Below are positions 53,017-63,860 of a stretch of DNA of 64,000 nt, one piece after another; positions within the stretch are counted from its first letter, which is position 1, and every line of letters starts with the position of its first letter. The notes under the pieces are model-generated. The model ran no database searches and was not told the DNA's origin. It saw nothing but the letters and a program-made list of their open reading frames with translations. A program made the translations under genes and the position numbers. Source of the DNA: Bacteroidota bacterium (GTDB lineage Bacteria > Bacteroidota > Bacteroidia > Chitinophagales > Saprospiraceae); assembly GCA_016124585.1 (NCBI GenBank), contig WGNL01000008.1, positions 1-64,000 of the forward strand, read 5' to 3'.

Positions 53017-54084
53017 ATGAAATCAAAAAAACCTCACAAACGGAAGCTTAAGCGTCCTGGAACCGCTCCCGGAACCTTGGAATTTATCGGTGAACGCCGA
53101 CTGAACGAACCAGTTCTGATTCGGATACGATACAATCAGCAAGAACTGTTGGAAACCAAGCAACCCACAGGAAGCGACGCCTTGACAATCTCACCAGCAT
53201 ACACTACCTGGTTCGACCTGATGGGCCTGCACGATGTGAAAATCATTGAGCAGATAGGCCTACAGTTCAACATCCACCCATTGGTACTGGAAGACATCCT
53301 GCATACCCAACAGCGACCCAAGTTTGAGGAATACGGCAACGATGCCTTTGCAGTTGTGCAATCCCTCATCTACGATACGAACACCCATGAACTGGCCTCA
53401 GAACAAATCGCCATTTATTTTGGTGAAAACTTCATTATTACCTTTCAGGAAAATGAGGACGATACTTTCAAGGCCGTACGAGAGCGGCTCGAAGTGGCAA
53501 GCGGGCGCATCCGTTCCCGCAAATCGGATTACCTCGCCTACGCACTGATAGACAATATTGTTGATAATTATTTCGAAGTGCTAGACCGTTTCGAGGAGCG
53601 GATGGAGGAGCTGGAAATCGAAATCACCAACAACCCAACCCGGGAAATAAAGGAAAATATTTATCACCTAAAGTTCCAGATGCTGGCTATGCGCAAAGCA
53701 GTGATGCCGCTGCGAGATGCCGTCAACAAGTTCTCCCGCTGCGAAGGTGAGGCAGTGGACGAAGGCACTGGTCTTTACATCCGTGACCTTTACGACCACG
53801 TACTGCGCATCGCTGACATGACTGAAACTTATAGAGACATGCTCAATGGTCTCATTGAACTATACCACAGCGAGCTGAGCATCCGGATGAACAATGTAAT
53901 GCAGGTGCTCACGGTCATTACCACGATTTTCGTGCCGCTGACTTTCATTGTGGGGGTGTATGGCATGAACTTCGACAACATACCGGAATTGCATCATAAA
54001 TACAGCTATTTTTATCTTTGGGGTATCATGTTTGCCGTTGGCATCGCCCTGCTTTTTTATTTTAAAAAGAAAAAGTGGATATAG
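53017..54084 (+). CDS. corA: Magnesium/cobalt transporter CorA
   Basis: A 355-residue inner-membrane channel for Mg2+ (also Co2+, Ni2+). The long N-terminal cytoplasmic domain includes FNIHPLVLEDILHTQQRPKFEEY and the coiled-coil helix VLDRFEERMEELEIEI. Two C-terminal membrane helices flank the selectivity motif YGMNFDNIPE (GMN), and the protein ends in the basic KKKKWI. Length is typical. It is 62 bases upstream of the MscS-type gene and may share a transcript. Confidence 0.95.
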   Translation: MKSKKPHKRKLKRPGTAPGTLEFIGERRLNEPVLIRIRYNQQELLETKQPTGSDALTISPAYTTWFDLMGLHDVKIIEQIGLQFNIHPLVLEDILHTQQRPKFEEYGNDAFAVVQSLIYDTNTHELASEQIAIYFGENFIITFQENEDDTFKAVRERLEVASGRIRSRKSDYLAYALIDNIVDNYFEVLDRFEERMEELEIEITNNPTREIKENIYHLKFQMLAMRKAVMPLRDAVNKFSRCEGEAVDEGTGLYIRDLYDHVLRIADMTETYRDMLNGLIELYHSELSIRMNNVMQVLTVITTIFVPLTFIVGVYGMNFDNIPELHHKYSYFYLWGIMFAVGIALLFYFKKKKWI

Positions 54085-54146
54085 CGCTTAGCGTATTTTT
54101 CAAAAAAAACTACCCTGCCACCTGAGATGCTGGCTGAACACAGTTT

Positions 54147-55013
54147 ATGGCTAGATACTTTTTCATCCTTCTGAAATATTTGGCGCTTGTCGCTTTGATT
54201 TATTTAAAGGTTCGTTCCACAATTTGGGAAGGCGACCTAAGCCTGCCGTTCCTTACGAGCAGCAAGCATTTTTTGAGCTTAACAAATATCCTGATAAATT
54301 TCCTCATCTTACTTCTGGGGCTCAACCTGCTTAAGATTGGTGCAGTGGGCCTTTATCGGAGACGCCAACATTTGCCACCAAACAAGCCGGACAACGTAAT
54401 TGTAGGCATCCAAAACATTTACATTTTGCTCACCTCAGCGGTGGTTTTGATAACTGCGCTAAGTTTCTTCGGTATCGATATCAAAAGCCTTTTCACGGGT
54501 TTGACCATTGTTGCAGCAGCCATTTCCATCATTACTAAAGACTATATTGTAAACATAATTAGCGGCATTGCCATTAGCTTTTCCGACGAAATTTCTATCG
54601 ATGACTATATCAAAATCGCAGAACATAAAGGCAAAGTCATAGATATTACCATTTCAAGGATCGCTTTGCTCAACGATGATGATGACACTATTTTTATTCC
54701 AAACAATACGGTTTACATCAGCAATATTATCAATTACACCAAGCGTGGCATCCGAAAAGTAAGCATCGAATTTGAGTTGAACCTCACCTTTCTCGACACC
54801 ATCGAGGAACTGGAAGATAATTTGATAGAATGCCTTAGCGATTATCACAGCAATATTGAGGAAGGTTCTTTTATGCTAAAAATAGTGGAAATCAAAAAAG
54901 ACAGTCTCGACCTGAAATTCCAATATACCCTTAAAAGCATCAACCGGGAACTGGAAAGGGAAATCCGCCGCAAAACTGTGCGACGGGTGGTGAACCACAT
55001 TGGTAAGAAGTAA
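54147..55013 (+). CDS. Small-conductance mechanosensitive channel (MscS family)
   Basis: A 288-residue protein with three or more membrane helices in the first ~145 residues, then the MscS beta and C-terminal domains. The pore helix-region GLTIVAAAISIITKDYIVNIISGIAI and the following SFSDEISIDDYIKI are typical; DDDDTIFIPNNTVYISNIINYT is the beta-domain signature. It releases osmotic pressure. It follows corA, so the two may form an ion-homeostasis unit. Confidence 0.9.
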   Translation: MARYFFILLKYLALVALIYLKVRSTIWEGDLSLPFLTSSKHFLSLTNILINFLILLLGLNLLKIGAVGLYRRRQHLPPNKPDNVIVGIQNIYILLTSAVVLITALSFFGIDIKSLFTGLTIVAAAISIITKDYIVNIISGIAISFSDEISIDDYIKIAEHKGKVIDITISRIALLNDDDDTIFIPNNTVYISNIINYTKRGIRKVSIEFELNLTFLDTIEELEDNLIECLSDYHSNIEEGSFMLKIVEIKKDSLDLKFQYTLKSINRELEREIRRKTVRRVVNHIGKK

Positions 55014-55068
55014 GCTTCACAGTTCGCAGTTAATTTGCCTTTGAATTTTGAATCTTCTCAAAAGATAC

Positions 55069-55102
55069 AAAAAAGCCGATGACATGTGTCATCGGCTTTT
55101 TA
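55069..55102. terminator. Bidirectional intrinsic terminator
   Basis: AAAAGCCGATGACA and TGTCATCGGCTTTT form a perfect stem with a 2-base loop and A/T runs on both sides, between the convergent MscS and OmpA/TSP3 genes. Confidence 0.9.
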
Positions 55103-55186
55103 TTCATTTTAAACGGCATCGCAGTCACGAACTAAATGATGACAGACTGACTGCCACCTGTAAACTGCCTAAACTGCCAACTCAAA

Positions 55187-57073
55187 TCAGCGCACATACA
55201 TGTTGAACTCCACCCTGCGGTTGCGCTCACGCCCTTCTTCGCTGTTATTCGGGGCAATTGGCTTTGACTCGCCATATCCCTTGTAATTCATGCGGCTAAC
55301 GTCCACCCCACGTGCCAGAAGGTATTGGTAGCAAGACGAAGCCCGTTCTTCTGATAGTATGCGGTTGGCACCAGCATCGCCGGTATCATCCGTGTGACCG
55401 TCCACGTTAAGGTTGTATCGTGGGTATTTTTTCATGATTTCAGCTACTTTCTCCAAAGAAGCATACGATTGTGCTTTCAAAGTAGCCTTGCCAGTTTCGA
55501 ACTGAACATTTTTTGCTGCGAAAGCAAGCACCTCCTTATCCTCTCTCGAAATATCGGGGCAGCCCTCGTTGGTACCTTTTTCATCAGGACACTTGTCCAA
55601 GTGGTTAGGTGTATTGTCACCGTCATCATCGGGGCAACCGCTGGCACCCGGCGTTCCTGCCTCAGTTGGGCAAAGGTCGTTTTTGTCAGCGATGCCGTCA
55701 CCGTCCGTATCAGGACAGCCTTTGGTAGAAGATGGACCACGTTGGTTCGGACAGAGGTCGTCTTTGTCTTCAATACCGTCGTTGTCGGCATCATAGATAG
55801 GGCAACCATGATTGCTGGCACTGCCTTTTTCTCTTGGGCAATTATCATCACGGTCAGGAGTACCATCTCCATCAGCATCTGGACAGCCTTTTGCTGAAGA
55901 AACACCAGCCAAAGTTGGACAGTTGTCATTGTCGTCAGATATACCGTCCTTGTCTGTATCAGGGCAGCCACTGAATATCGCCTCACCCGGTTTATCAGGA
56001 CAACGGTCATCCTTGTCCTTGATGCCATCGTTGTCACTATCCGGGCAACCAAGCAATTGAATTGGGCCAGCCACGGTTGGGCATTCATCCCGACTGTCCA
56101 CAAGACCATCACCATCCGTGTCAATATTGGCACTGTTGGTTGTCATTTGAGTTTGTTGCGGAGCAACAACTACCGGAGGCGTGGTTGCAGGTGTAGTAGC
56201 TGGCGTCGTAGGTTGTTGTGAAGGCATACTTGGCGGACAACCTTTCAAGGCAATGGTACCGGGCTGATCAGGGCATTGGTCAAGGTTATCGTTGATACCG
56301 TCACCATCACGGTCGCCGATGGCAGCGGGTGCTGGAGGTGTAACCGGTGCAGGGCTGTTCACAGGGCAACCCCGGTTTTCAGCTGGGCCTTTGATGGTTG
56401 GACAATCATCTTCGCCATTCGGCACACCATCATCATCAGAGTCAGGGCAACCGTTGGCGAGCATGGTACCAGCCTCATTTGGACAATAGTCTTGCAGGTC
56501 TGGAAGGCCGTCACCATCGGTATCCAACGGTCCATCTACCTTGGGCTGCGGCTTTAGTTTAAAATGCCAACCAATACCTAGTTGTAGGTTGTCCCGTTGG
56601 TCTTCAAAAGATTTACGATACTCCCCCTGAAGGGTAAAAAATGAACTTCCGCCTGCTCGTACATACAGACCAAGACCGACTGGAATTTGGGCATTGTTTT
56701 CCTCGAATTGTTCAAAAACCATCCCGATGCCCGCAAAAATATAAGGCCGCATGATGCTCTCCGGGCTGCCAATTTGGAACTGGCCAATGGCATCAAGGCT
56801 AAAGATGGTAGTCTTATCCTCACTACCGCCAAGACTAGCTAATCCGACTTTCAATGGCACACCCACGGCTAAATTTGGGTTGATATTGCGCAAATAAGCC
56901 AACTCAATACCGTTGGTAGGTTTAAACCCATCAATAGAATTGGGGGTGTTGTAATCAATGAAAAGGACTTTAGCGGAAATGCCGTTGAGTGGAGGGGCAT
57001 CGTCCTGAGCGACGACGGACACCGTTTGGAGCAGGCACAGCACGACCGCCATGCTGAGAAGTAATTTCTTCAT
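55187..57073 (-). CDS. OmpA-family protein with ten thrombospondin type 3 repeats
   Basis: From the ATG at 57073 the protein has 628 residues with a signal peptide (MKKLLLSMAVVLCLLQTVSVVAQ); the frame to 57112 adds nothing plausible. Residues ~25-185 form an outer-membrane barrel-like domain. Then ten calcium-binding TSP3 repeats, each with a core such as DTDGDGLPDLQDYCPNEAG and GCP, span ~190-500 with a Pro/Thr linker (PTTPATTPATTPP) after the third. The C-terminal OmpA domain (~510-628) has NLNVDGHTDDTGDAGANRIL and NRRVEFNMYV. It links the outer membrane to peptidoglycan. A candidate promoter is at 57250-57283. Confidence 0.92.
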   Translation of the reverse strand: MKKLLLSMAVVLCLLQTVSVVAQDDAPPLNGISAKVLFIDYNTPNSIDGFKPTNGIELAYLRNINPNLAVGVPLKVGLASLGGSEDKTTIFSLDAIGQFQIGSPESIMRPYIFAGIGMVFEQFEENNAQIPVGLGLYVRAGGSSFFTLQGEYRKSFEDQRDNLQLGIGWHFKLKPQPKVDGPLDTDGDGLPDLQDYCPNEAGTMLANGCPDSDDDGVPNGEDDCPTIKGPAENRGCPVNSPAPVTPPAPAAIGDRDGDGINDNLDQCPDQPGTIALKGCPPSMPSQQPTTPATTPATTPPVVVAPQQTQMTTNSANIDTDGDGLVDSRDECPTVAGPIQLLGCPDSDNDGIKDKDDRCPDKPGEAIFSGCPDTDKDGISDDNDNCPTLAGVSSAKGCPDADGDGTPDRDDNCPREKGSASNHGCPIYDADNDGIEDKDDLCPNQRGPSSTKGCPDTDGDGIADKNDLCPTEAGTPGASGCPDDDGDNTPNHLDKCPDEKGTNEGCPDISREDKEVLAFAAKNVQFETGKATLKAQSYASLEKVAEIMKKYPRYNLNVDGHTDDTGDAGANRILSEERASSCYQYLLARGVDVSRMNYKGYGESKPIAPNNSEEGRERNRRVEFNMYVR

Positions 57074-57249
57074 AATTTTAAATCTGATTTGGGAAGAAAG
57101 TGGCACAAACAAGCGGAGGGCAGGATTAGGTGGTTTGCCAAGTTTCTGAATATCAGTGGTTTACCTTCACACCTTACTTCGTTGTCGGCTCTTTCAAATA
57201 CTTATTTTCTGAACTAGAACTGGGCCTGAGACCCTTTTTTTTCTTGGTA

Positions 57250-57283
57250 CAAAATGTACGTAGAATTGCGATTGATGTTTCAA
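57250..57283 (-). promoter_or_regulatory. Candidate promoter of the OmpA/TSP3 gene
   Basis: On the minus strand TTG (57283-57281) and TACATTTTG (57258-57250) are 22 bases apart; the -7 box has one extra T. The leader would be ~170 bases. The rest of the gap 57074-57477 holds no supported gene. Confidence 0.3.
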
Positions 57284-57477
57284 CCGTATTACCTCAGATG
57301 CATTGAAATGCTTTGTTCTATGGTGGTGGGATAGATGAAATGACCAGCCAAAGTTAGGAAGCTTTGCTAAATTGAAAGCTCAGCATCGACTTTTTGCATC
57401 AATTTCACTGGTTTCAGGGATGGTGTGAACTGCGAGCTTAATAAAAAGTTTATTGGACCCAATACCTGTTAACTTTC

Positions 57478-58281
57478 TTATTTTCTAATCTGCTGTATCT
57501 CACTGTAAGGCAAAACAAATTCGGTGGCTCCAATGGCCCAAGGGCCAACTTCATAAGGCACATAAATAAAATAAATACCATCTTTCACCAGCCCAATGTT
57601 GTCAGCCAATTTGAATTCAAAAACATCGTCAAATTCAAAACCAGGCTCACCGTCAGCACCCGGTTCAAAAATATCTTTGCGTACAGAACGAAATTTTTTC
57701 TCAGCAATAACCTTGAGGCTGTCAAGATTGGTGACAAGTTGATCAAGGGAGATTTTTTTTGCAGTTGCTACCTCAAAAGTTGTAACAGCGGAGCTAGCAT
57801 TCGGGTGAGCCCCGCCCATATAACTGTACCCATCAAGCTTTAAGGTCAGGTATTTGCCATCGTTCAGCAATACGGTATCCACTGTTTCTGCAATATAGTA
57901 GGCGGGGGCGTCGGGCATTTCCTTCACCTGCTCTTGATGCATGTTGAAAAAATTATTAATGGCCTCATCCAATGGCGGAAAATTGTCTGGCTCTTCGGAC
58001 ATACCCACCCATCCAGTCATGAATTCCTTAGCCCAATCGTCAACGGCTTGCCGCAATGAGTCTGGGCCATCCTTGAGGTTTGGATAACTGAACTTGACTT
58101 CTGCGCAATTAAAAATGAGGGTATCTGGATTGTCACAGTCTGGGCCGTTTTTCCGCTCAATCTTCAAAGTCTCAACCGTGAGTGGAGCCGGCGGGGGAGT
58201 TGGCTTCTCGTTTTTACAAGCTTGTAATAACACGCCCAAAAACAATACAACTATGACCAAAGGGTAAAGGTGATTTTTCAT
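57478..58281 (-). CDS. DUF3298/PdaC-type lipoprotein
   Basis: A 267-residue lipoprotein (lipobox LLQAC). The region ~40-260 has the two-part layout of DUF4163/DUF3298 proteins, such as the extracellular part of RsiV and PdaC: LKLDGYSYMGGAHPN is the conserved Gly-rich strand, and FKLADNIGLVKDGIYFIYVPYEVGPWA is the C-terminal signature. RsiV binds lysozyme in Bacillus; no sigma-factor gene is nearby here, so function is open. It is divergent from the propeller gene at 58471. Confidence 0.82.
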   Translation of the reverse strand: MKNHLYPLVIVVLFLGVLLQACKNEKPTPPPAPLTVETLKIERKNGPDCDNPDTLIFNCAEVKFSYPNLKDGPDSLRQAVDDWAKEFMTGWVGMSEEPDNFPPLDEAINNFFNMHQEQVKEMPDAPAYYIAETVDTVLLNDGKYLTLKLDGYSYMGGAHPNASSAVTTFEVATAKKISLDQLVTNLDSLKVIAEKKFRSVRKDIFEPGADGEPGFEFDDVFEFKLADNIGLVKDGIYFIYVPYEVGPWAIGATEFVLPYSEIQQIRK

Positions 58282-58375
58282 GCTTCTTAGATTGTCGAAA
58301 AAAATTTATCAAAGGTAAAAATCATTAGTTCATTAGTTTGATAGAATACGGATCGTAATTTGTAAACAAAACTAT

Positions 58376-58383
58376 TACCTTTG
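58376..58383 (+). promoter_or_regulatory. Candidate -7 box of the PD40 gene
   Basis: TACCTTTG is a full match to TAnnTTTG, about 88 bases before the ATG at 58471. No TTG lies at the usual distance; one 13 bases upstream is too close, so this assignment is weak. Confidence 0.35.
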
Positions 58384-58470
58384 ATCACTAAAGGCGCTTT
58401 GGAACAATAGCACAGACATTTGCTTAATCAATCCCATCTTTAACGTCTTAAGCTCCGTTATTTTTTAAGG

Positions 58471-59676
58471 ATGAAATACCTGCACTTGCTGAAAGTATTG
58501 GTGCTATTATGTTTTACATTACAAGCTGATGCCCAATATCTCGACACAATGATAGAAAAGCCTACCCCTCCTACAGCAGGAGAGGTAAATCTGGCGTCCA
58601 ACAACCTCAATTTTGTGGAAGGGGCAAGTGCACCTTTTCGGTATGGCGACAAAATTTATTTTACAGCACCTGTTCCAAAAAAAAGCGGCAGCGGAAAAGT
58701 AAGCAGGCTTTATTCGGCAGTATTGGGAAGCCCGGCTACGCCACAGTTGATCAATCCTAAAGACGACGAAACGAATGCTGCCCAAGCCACTTTAAACATT
58801 GGGGGTGACCGGATTTACTATACAATCTTCAAAGATGCACCAGGCGGCAAACCTGCTCAAAGTGAAATTTGGTACCGTGACAAAGAATACGACGGCACTT
58901 GGGGGCATGTCGTTCCCTTGCCCAAATCCATCAACGAAATGGGCATCGTCAACAAGCAACCTACCTGCGGTTTTGATTTTACACTAAAAAAAGAAGTGCT
59001 CTACTTTGCATCCAATCGACCAGGGGGGAAAGGTGGCTTCGATATTTGGTACTGCCCTATCAACCGTGACGGCAGTTTTGGCAACCCGGTGAACGCAGAT
59101 TTTAACACGCCTTTTGACGAAGTGACGCCATTTTTTTACACCCATGCCCAAATGGTTTTCTTCAGCTCAAACATGCCGGGCGGCGATGGGGGCTTCGACG
59201 TTTACAGAGCAGCAAAAAGTGAAAAAGGCACGTGGCTGTCGGGGGAGAGTCTAAGCGCCGTCAATACGGCATTTGACGAAACCTATTTCAGCTACCACCA
59301 GCCTAGCCAAAGCTCCTACTTCTGCTCTAACCGCCCCAATGAGCACTGCCAAAACAATTCAAATGGCTGTGCTGACTTATTTATTTTCAAAGGCAAACTA
59401 AATGGCAACCTAGTCGTGACGACCATGAGCGAGATGGATAGTGCGACACTTTACGGCTGCAACGTCGAACTGGAAGATTTTGAGACTGGTAAAATTGAAA
59501 TAACTATCCTCCAGTCCGAAGACAATGTGATGGAACTGCCAATTTTGCCGAGCAAAAAATACCGCCTTATCGTCAGCCGTAAAGGTTATTATCCCGTTTT
59601 CCTCCAACTGGAATCCATGTTCACGGATTTTGCGCACCCCATCAGGAAGACGGTGTACTTGAAGCCAATGAAATAA
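58471..59676 (+). CDS. Exported PD40/WD40-like propeller protein
   Basis: A 401-residue protein with a signal peptide (MKYLHLLKVLVLLCFTLQADAQ). The body is a TolB-type propeller with blades like YFASNRPGGKGGFDIWYC, FFSSNMPGGDGGFDVYRA and YFCSNRPNEHCQNN. The last ~75 residues (LYGCNVELEDFETGKIEITI, LPILPSKKYRLIVSRKGYYP) resemble a carboxypeptidase-regulatory-like beta domain. This resembles the middle of the PorE-like protein at 47683 without the TPR and OmpA parts. Confidence 0.8.
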   Translation: MKYLHLLKVLVLLCFTLQADAQYLDTMIEKPTPPTAGEVNLASNNLNFVEGASAPFRYGDKIYFTAPVPKKSGSGKVSRLYSAVLGSPATPQLINPKDDETNAAQATLNIGGDRIYYTIFKDAPGGKPAQSEIWYRDKEYDGTWGHVVPLPKSINEMGIVNKQPTCGFDFTLKKEVLYFASNRPGGKGGFDIWYCPINRDGSFGNPVNADFNTPFDEVTPFFYTHAQMVFFSSNMPGGDGGFDVYRAAKSEKGTWLSGESLSAVNTAFDETYFSYHQPSQSSYFCSNRPNEHCQNNSNGCADLFIFKGKLNGNLVVTTMSEMDSATLYGCNVELEDFETGKIEITILQSEDNVMELPILPSKKYRLIVSRKGYYPVFLQLESMFTDFAHPIRKTVYLKPMK

Positions 59677-59833
59677 TTTTTTGCACAAACACTCTGTCTA
59701 TTCCAGTCCAAGTCTGTCCGTCCATCCGCTTTCCGGCCTACTTCATCCATTCTTCTTTCCAAGTTTTTTTAAAAAACTACTTTTGCGAACCCCCATCAAT
59801 CGTAAATCGTAATTCACCCAACCGTAAATCTGA

Positions 59834-62614
59834 ATGACCTACGACAATTTCACCATCAAGGCGCAAGATTGCATACTAAAAGCCCAACAGATAGCTGCCG
59901 CCAATAGCCAGCAAAACGTGGACACTGCACACCTGTTGAGGGGCATCCTCGAAACGGATGAGCATGTTGCCACTTTTTTGTTTGAAAAATGCGGCATTGA
60001 TATGAGCGTACTGAAAAGGCAGCTCGAAACCCTCATCCAACTCACCCCAAAAGTCAGCGGCACGGAAAAGCAATTCCTGACTCCAGAAGCAAATAAAGCG
60101 CTAGCCCGTGCAAAAAAGATGCTCACCGAGTTTGGCGACGAATACATCAGCATTGAGTTGATATTGATGGGCATATTGCAAGGTGACGATAAGGCAGGGA
60201 AGCTCCTCAAAATGCTCGGAGCCGACGATGACAATCTGCGTGCTGCAATTACTGAGTTGCGAAAAGGAGAAAAAGTGACCGACCAGAGCAGCGACGAACA
60301 GTTCAACGCCCTAAGCAAATTTGCCGTGAATCTGAACGCCATGGCCGAAGAGGGCAAGCTAGACCCTATTGTTGGACGAGACGACGAAATACGCCGGGTG
60401 CTCCACATCCTTTCCCGAAGGAAAAAGAACAACCCCATTTTGGTTGGCGACGCGGGAGTGGGCAAGACGGCCATCGTGGAAGGTATCGCTTGGCGAATTG
60501 TGAAGCAAGACGTGCCAGATAATTTGCGGAGCAAAAAAATCTACACTCTCGAAATTTCTTCGCTCATCGCTGGCGCAAAATACAAAGGCGAGTTTGAGGA
60601 ACGCCTCAAAGCCGTCATCAAGCAAGTACAAAATTCTGCTGGCGAAATCATCCTTTTCATTGATGAAATCCACACCCTTGTGGGGGCTGGCGGCGGCAAC
60701 GGAGCGATGGATGCCGCCAATATCCTCAAGCCTACACTTGCACGGGGCGAACTGCATACCATAGGTGCCACCACTAGCGACGAATACCAGAAGCATTTTG
60801 AAAAAGACCAGGCCCTTGTCCGTCGGTTCCAGAAAGTTCTGATTGAGGAGCCTAGCGTGGAGGATACGATTTCCATCCTTCGGGGCGTGCAGGAAAAATA
60901 TGAAGTTTATCACAAGATCGACATCAGCGACGAGGCACTCGTAGCCGCCGCTGAGCTTTCTCACCGCTATGTAGCCGACCGTCAACTACCCGATAAAGCC
61001 ATTGACCTCATTGACGAAGCCGCCGCAAAACTCCGCCTTGAACTGGATTCCGTGCCAGAGGTGATTGACGAGTGGGATCGCAAAGTCCGTCAACTCGAAA
61101 TCGAGAAAGAAGCCCTGAAACGGGAAAACGCAACGGTCAAAGTTCAGGCAATCACAGGGCTGATTGCCAATGCCAGAGAAAAGCGGGATAGTCTCCGTGC
61201 CGCTTGGAAGAACGAAAAAGAAATCGTGGACACCATGCAGTCCATCAAAAAAAAGGTGGAAGGACTGGAGCAGCAAGCCGAAAAACTAGAGCGTGCTGGC
61301 GACTTGGAAGCGGTGGCCAAAATCCGTTATGGTGACCTCCCAAACGAGCAAAAAGCATTGAAGCAGGCTGAAGCAAAGCTTGCCAAACTACCGGAAGAAG
61401 CCCGTTTCACCAATGACTCTGTCACTGCCGACGACATCGCCAATATTGTAGCTCGATGGACGGGCATTCCTGTGAGCCGCATGATGCAGAGTGAGCGGGA
61501 TAAGCTGCTGCACTTGGAAGGCGAACTGCACAAGCGCCTTATCGGGCAAGAGCAGGCGGTGAAGGCTGTGAGCGATGCCGTCCGTCGCAGTCGGGCCGGT
61601 CTTCAGGACGAAAACCGGCCAATAGGTTCATTTATTTTCTTAGGACCCACGGGCGTTGGCAAGACAGAACTGGCCAAGGCACTGGCTGAAGTACTTTTCA
61701 ACGATGAGCATGCCATCGTTCGGATAGACATGAGCGAGTATCAGGAAAAGCACACCGTAAGCCGCCTAGTGGGCGCCCCTCCGGGCTACGTTGGTTACGA
61801 CGAGGGCGGACAACTCACAGAGGCTGTACGTCGCAGGCCCTACTCTATCATCTTGTTGGATGAAATCGAAAAGGCGCACCCCGATACTTTCAACATACTA
61901 TTGCAAGTGCTCGACGAAGGCCGCCTCACCGACAACAAGGGCCGAACAGCAGATTTCAAGAACGCAATCGTCATCATGACAAGTAACATGGCCGCTGATA
62001 AAATCCTGGAAAATTTTGAGGATTTGGATGCCCTTGGCGAGAAGCACCGGGCGGAAATAATCGCTACGACAAAGCAGGAGGTGCTGGCAACTTTGAAGGA
62101 AAACCTGCGCCCTGAGTTCCTCAACCGCATTGACGAGGTCATCGTTTTCACGCCGTTGAACAAAGCCGAGATAAGGCAGGTTCTATTCTTCTTGCTCCGC
62201 AAAACGGAGAAACTGCTCCAACGGCAGGGCCTTGGCTTTGCGCTCACCGAAGCAGCGCTCAATGTGCTGGGCGATGCGGGCTACGACCCTCAATTCGGCG
62301 CAAGGCCCATGAAGCGAGCACTGCAAGATTTGTTGATTGACGAGTTGTCTAAGCATGTACTGGGCGGTGATTTTGCGGATGGCGATACGGTTTTCGTGGA
62401 TGCAATTGGCGAGGAGTTGAAATTTGGGAAAGCAAAAGTGGCCGATGCAAAAGTAGTGGCAGAATGGATGGGAAACGACGCTAAGAATAAGCCTGCCGAT
62501 AAAGCCGCTAATTCGCAAAAAACAAAAAAAGCAGGTGACCGGGAACAACACATCACAGCGCTTGAAAAGGCAACGAAAGAGGTAGAAGATGCTGTGAAAG
62601 CTGTCAAGGAATAA
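59834..62614 (+). CDS. clpB: ATP-dependent chaperone ClpB
   Basis: ClpB disaggregates proteins together with DnaK. The 926-residue protein has N repeats (~1-145), AAA+ 1 with GDAGVGKT and [13 protein letters not shown], the long coiled-coil middle domain (~400-525; [35 protein letters not shown]) that defines ClpB, AAA+ 2 with GPTGVGKT and [13 protein letters not shown], and the D2-small domain ending in [20 protein letters not shown] Lys/Ala-rich tail of ~50 residues ([19 protein letters not shown]) goes beyond the usual length. It is distinct from the clpC at 28209. Confidence 0.96.
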   Translation: MTYDNFTIKAQDCILKAQQIAAANSQQNVDTAHLLRGILETDEHVATFLFEKCGIDMSVLKRQLETLIQLTPKVSGTEKQFLTPEANKALARAKKMLTEFGDEYISIELILMGILQGDDKAGKLLKMLGADDDNLRAAITELRKGEKVTDQSSDEQFNALSKFAVNLNAMAEEGKLDPIVGRDDEIRRVLHILSRRKKNNPILVGDAGVGKTAIVEGIAWRIVKQDVPDNLRSKKIYTLEISSLIAGAKYKGEFEERLKAVIKQVQNSAGEIILFIDEIHTLVGAGGGNGAMDAANILKPTLARGELHTIGATTSDEYQKHFEKDQALVRRFQKVLIEEPSVEDTISILRGVQEKYEVYHKIDISDEALVAAAELSHRYVADRQLPDKAIDLIDEAAAKLRLELDSVPEVIDEWDRKVRQLEIEKEALKRENATVKVQAITGLIANAREKRDSLRAAWKNEKEIVDTMQSIKKKVEGLEQQAEKLERAGDLEAVAKIRYGDLPNEQKALKQAEAKLAKLPEEARFTNDSVTADDIANIVARWTGIPVSRMMQSERDKLLHLEGELHKRLIGQEQAVKAVSDAVRRSRAGLQDENRPIGSFIFLGPTGVGKTELAKALAEVLFNDEHAIVRIDMSEYQEKHTVSRLVGAPPGYVGYDEGGQLTEAVRRRPYSIILLDEIEKAHPDTFNILLQVLDEGRLTDNKGRTADFKNAIVIMTSNMAADKILENFEDLDALGEKHRAEIIATTKQEVLATLKENLRPEFLNRIDEVIVFTPLNKAEIRQVLFFLLRKTEKLLQRQGLGFALTEAALNVLGDAGYDPQFGARPMKRALQDLLIDELSKHVLGGDFADGDTVFVDAIGEELKFGKAKVADAKVVAEWMGNDAKNKPADKAANSQKTKKAGDREQHITALEKATKEVEDAVKAVKE

Positions 62615-62794
62615 ATTTCATCCATTTCAACTATAAAATTGCACGGTATGAGCTTAGTTTTTTCAACATGATTTGACAATAGTTGAAATTTGGACTGTAT
62701 CAAAATTATCAAATAATTATTTTTAACAATAAAAATATTACCGCATATTTGTCGTACCTAATTTTGGGTATTATTAAAAATTAAATATTTTATC

Positions 62795-63427
62795 ATGAAA
62801 ACACAATTCATCAAAACAGTTTTAGTATTATTCATTTGTTCTGGGTTGGGGTATTCTATTTTTCAAAGTTGTTCAAAGTATCAAGTAGAAAATGATGCTG
62901 TAAACCCTAAAATTAAAGCTATCCCTCCAGTTAGTTCACTTGATGTGGAATGTGATACCCCATTAACCGTAAATTGCTCAAACCCTTGCCAATCTGGTTG
63001 TTCGACATTTAATGACTTATTTGGCACTGGCAGTACCCCAGGAGATAATGGTTCACTAGATGATATTATCAATTGTAGGCTTGGTGATGTAGCTGTAGAA
63101 CCTTGCGATATTCCCTGCGGAAGTGAGGTTAAGATTCGATCTGGTGTTAGTACGATAGGATGGTTATACGAGTCTCCATGCACTTCACCATTTAATAATG
63201 CAGTTCCTTCAATCTGCAACGGTGGAATTACTGCCACAGAACAAGAGGATCTTATTGATGCGGCCGAAACTTTAGCAAACAACAATATCCCGGCTGGATG
63301 TGATTATGTGATAGCTAAGTACGACTTTTTCTGGGTACGTGTGACGGGAGAATGTCCAATCACATATTACGTTAAATTTTTCATTGGGGTAGAAATAACA
63401 TATGTTCCTACAATTTGTGCTGGCTAA
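62795..63427 (+). CDS. Cys-rich exported protein, hypothetical
   Basis: A 210-residue protein with an N-terminal signal or lipoprotein segment; IFQSCSKYQVEN places a cysteine near residue 26, perhaps a lipid site. The mature part has at least ten further cysteines, in pairs such as NCSNPCQSGCSTF and EPCDIPCGSEV, so several disulfides are expected. The DNA is AT-rich. No domain is recognised. A TAATTTTG box at 62759-62766 may be its -7 element. Confidence 0.6.
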   Translation: MKTQFIKTVLVLFICSGLGYSIFQSCSKYQVENDAVNPKIKAIPPVSSLDVECDTPLTVNCSNPCQSGCSTFNDLFGTGSTPGDNGSLDDIINCRLGDVAVEPCDIPCGSEVKIRSGVSTIGWLYESPCTSPFNNAVPSICNGGITATEQEDLIDAAETLANNNIPAGCDYVIAKYDFFWVRVTGECPITYYVKFFIGVEITYVPTICAG

Positions 63428-63569
63428 AATAACATACACGCATTGATTGATTCTTACTTTTTATTAAGAATTGTTTCATTCATTATTTCAATGATTCTTA
63501 AAGATGTCTCATCTCTATTGACACTACAAAACATTGGGTCAAGGTGTATTTATTAATAGCTATCAAGGT

Positions 63570-63602
63570 GAATGGCATTCAGCTAACTGTTGAGTGCCAT
63601 TC
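63570..63602 (+). terminator. Hairpin downstream of the Cys-rich gene
   Basis: GAATGGCATTCA and TGAGTGCCATTC pair with one mismatch around a 9-base loop. It lies ~140 bases after the stop and lacks a T run, so terminator function is uncertain. The rest of the gap 63428-63860 holds no supported gene. Confidence 0.4.
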
Positions 63603-63860
63603 GCATTAGTAAAATTATCTGAACAAATACAATCTCATATGATACTAAGATACCTATCGTCCCTTATCTATAAAAAAGAAATCTTCTCTTGAATCAAATT
63701 CACTTATAGTTGTTGAAAGTGTGCAAAATATTGGAACATCTGTTGAGCCTAATAGTAAACTAAGGAATACTCAAAGAACCAATTGGGAGTATGTCACCCG
63801 TTGTCAATTTTTAGAAAAAACCACTGACTAATCTTTTTAGTTCTTATTCTTTTCCTAATT

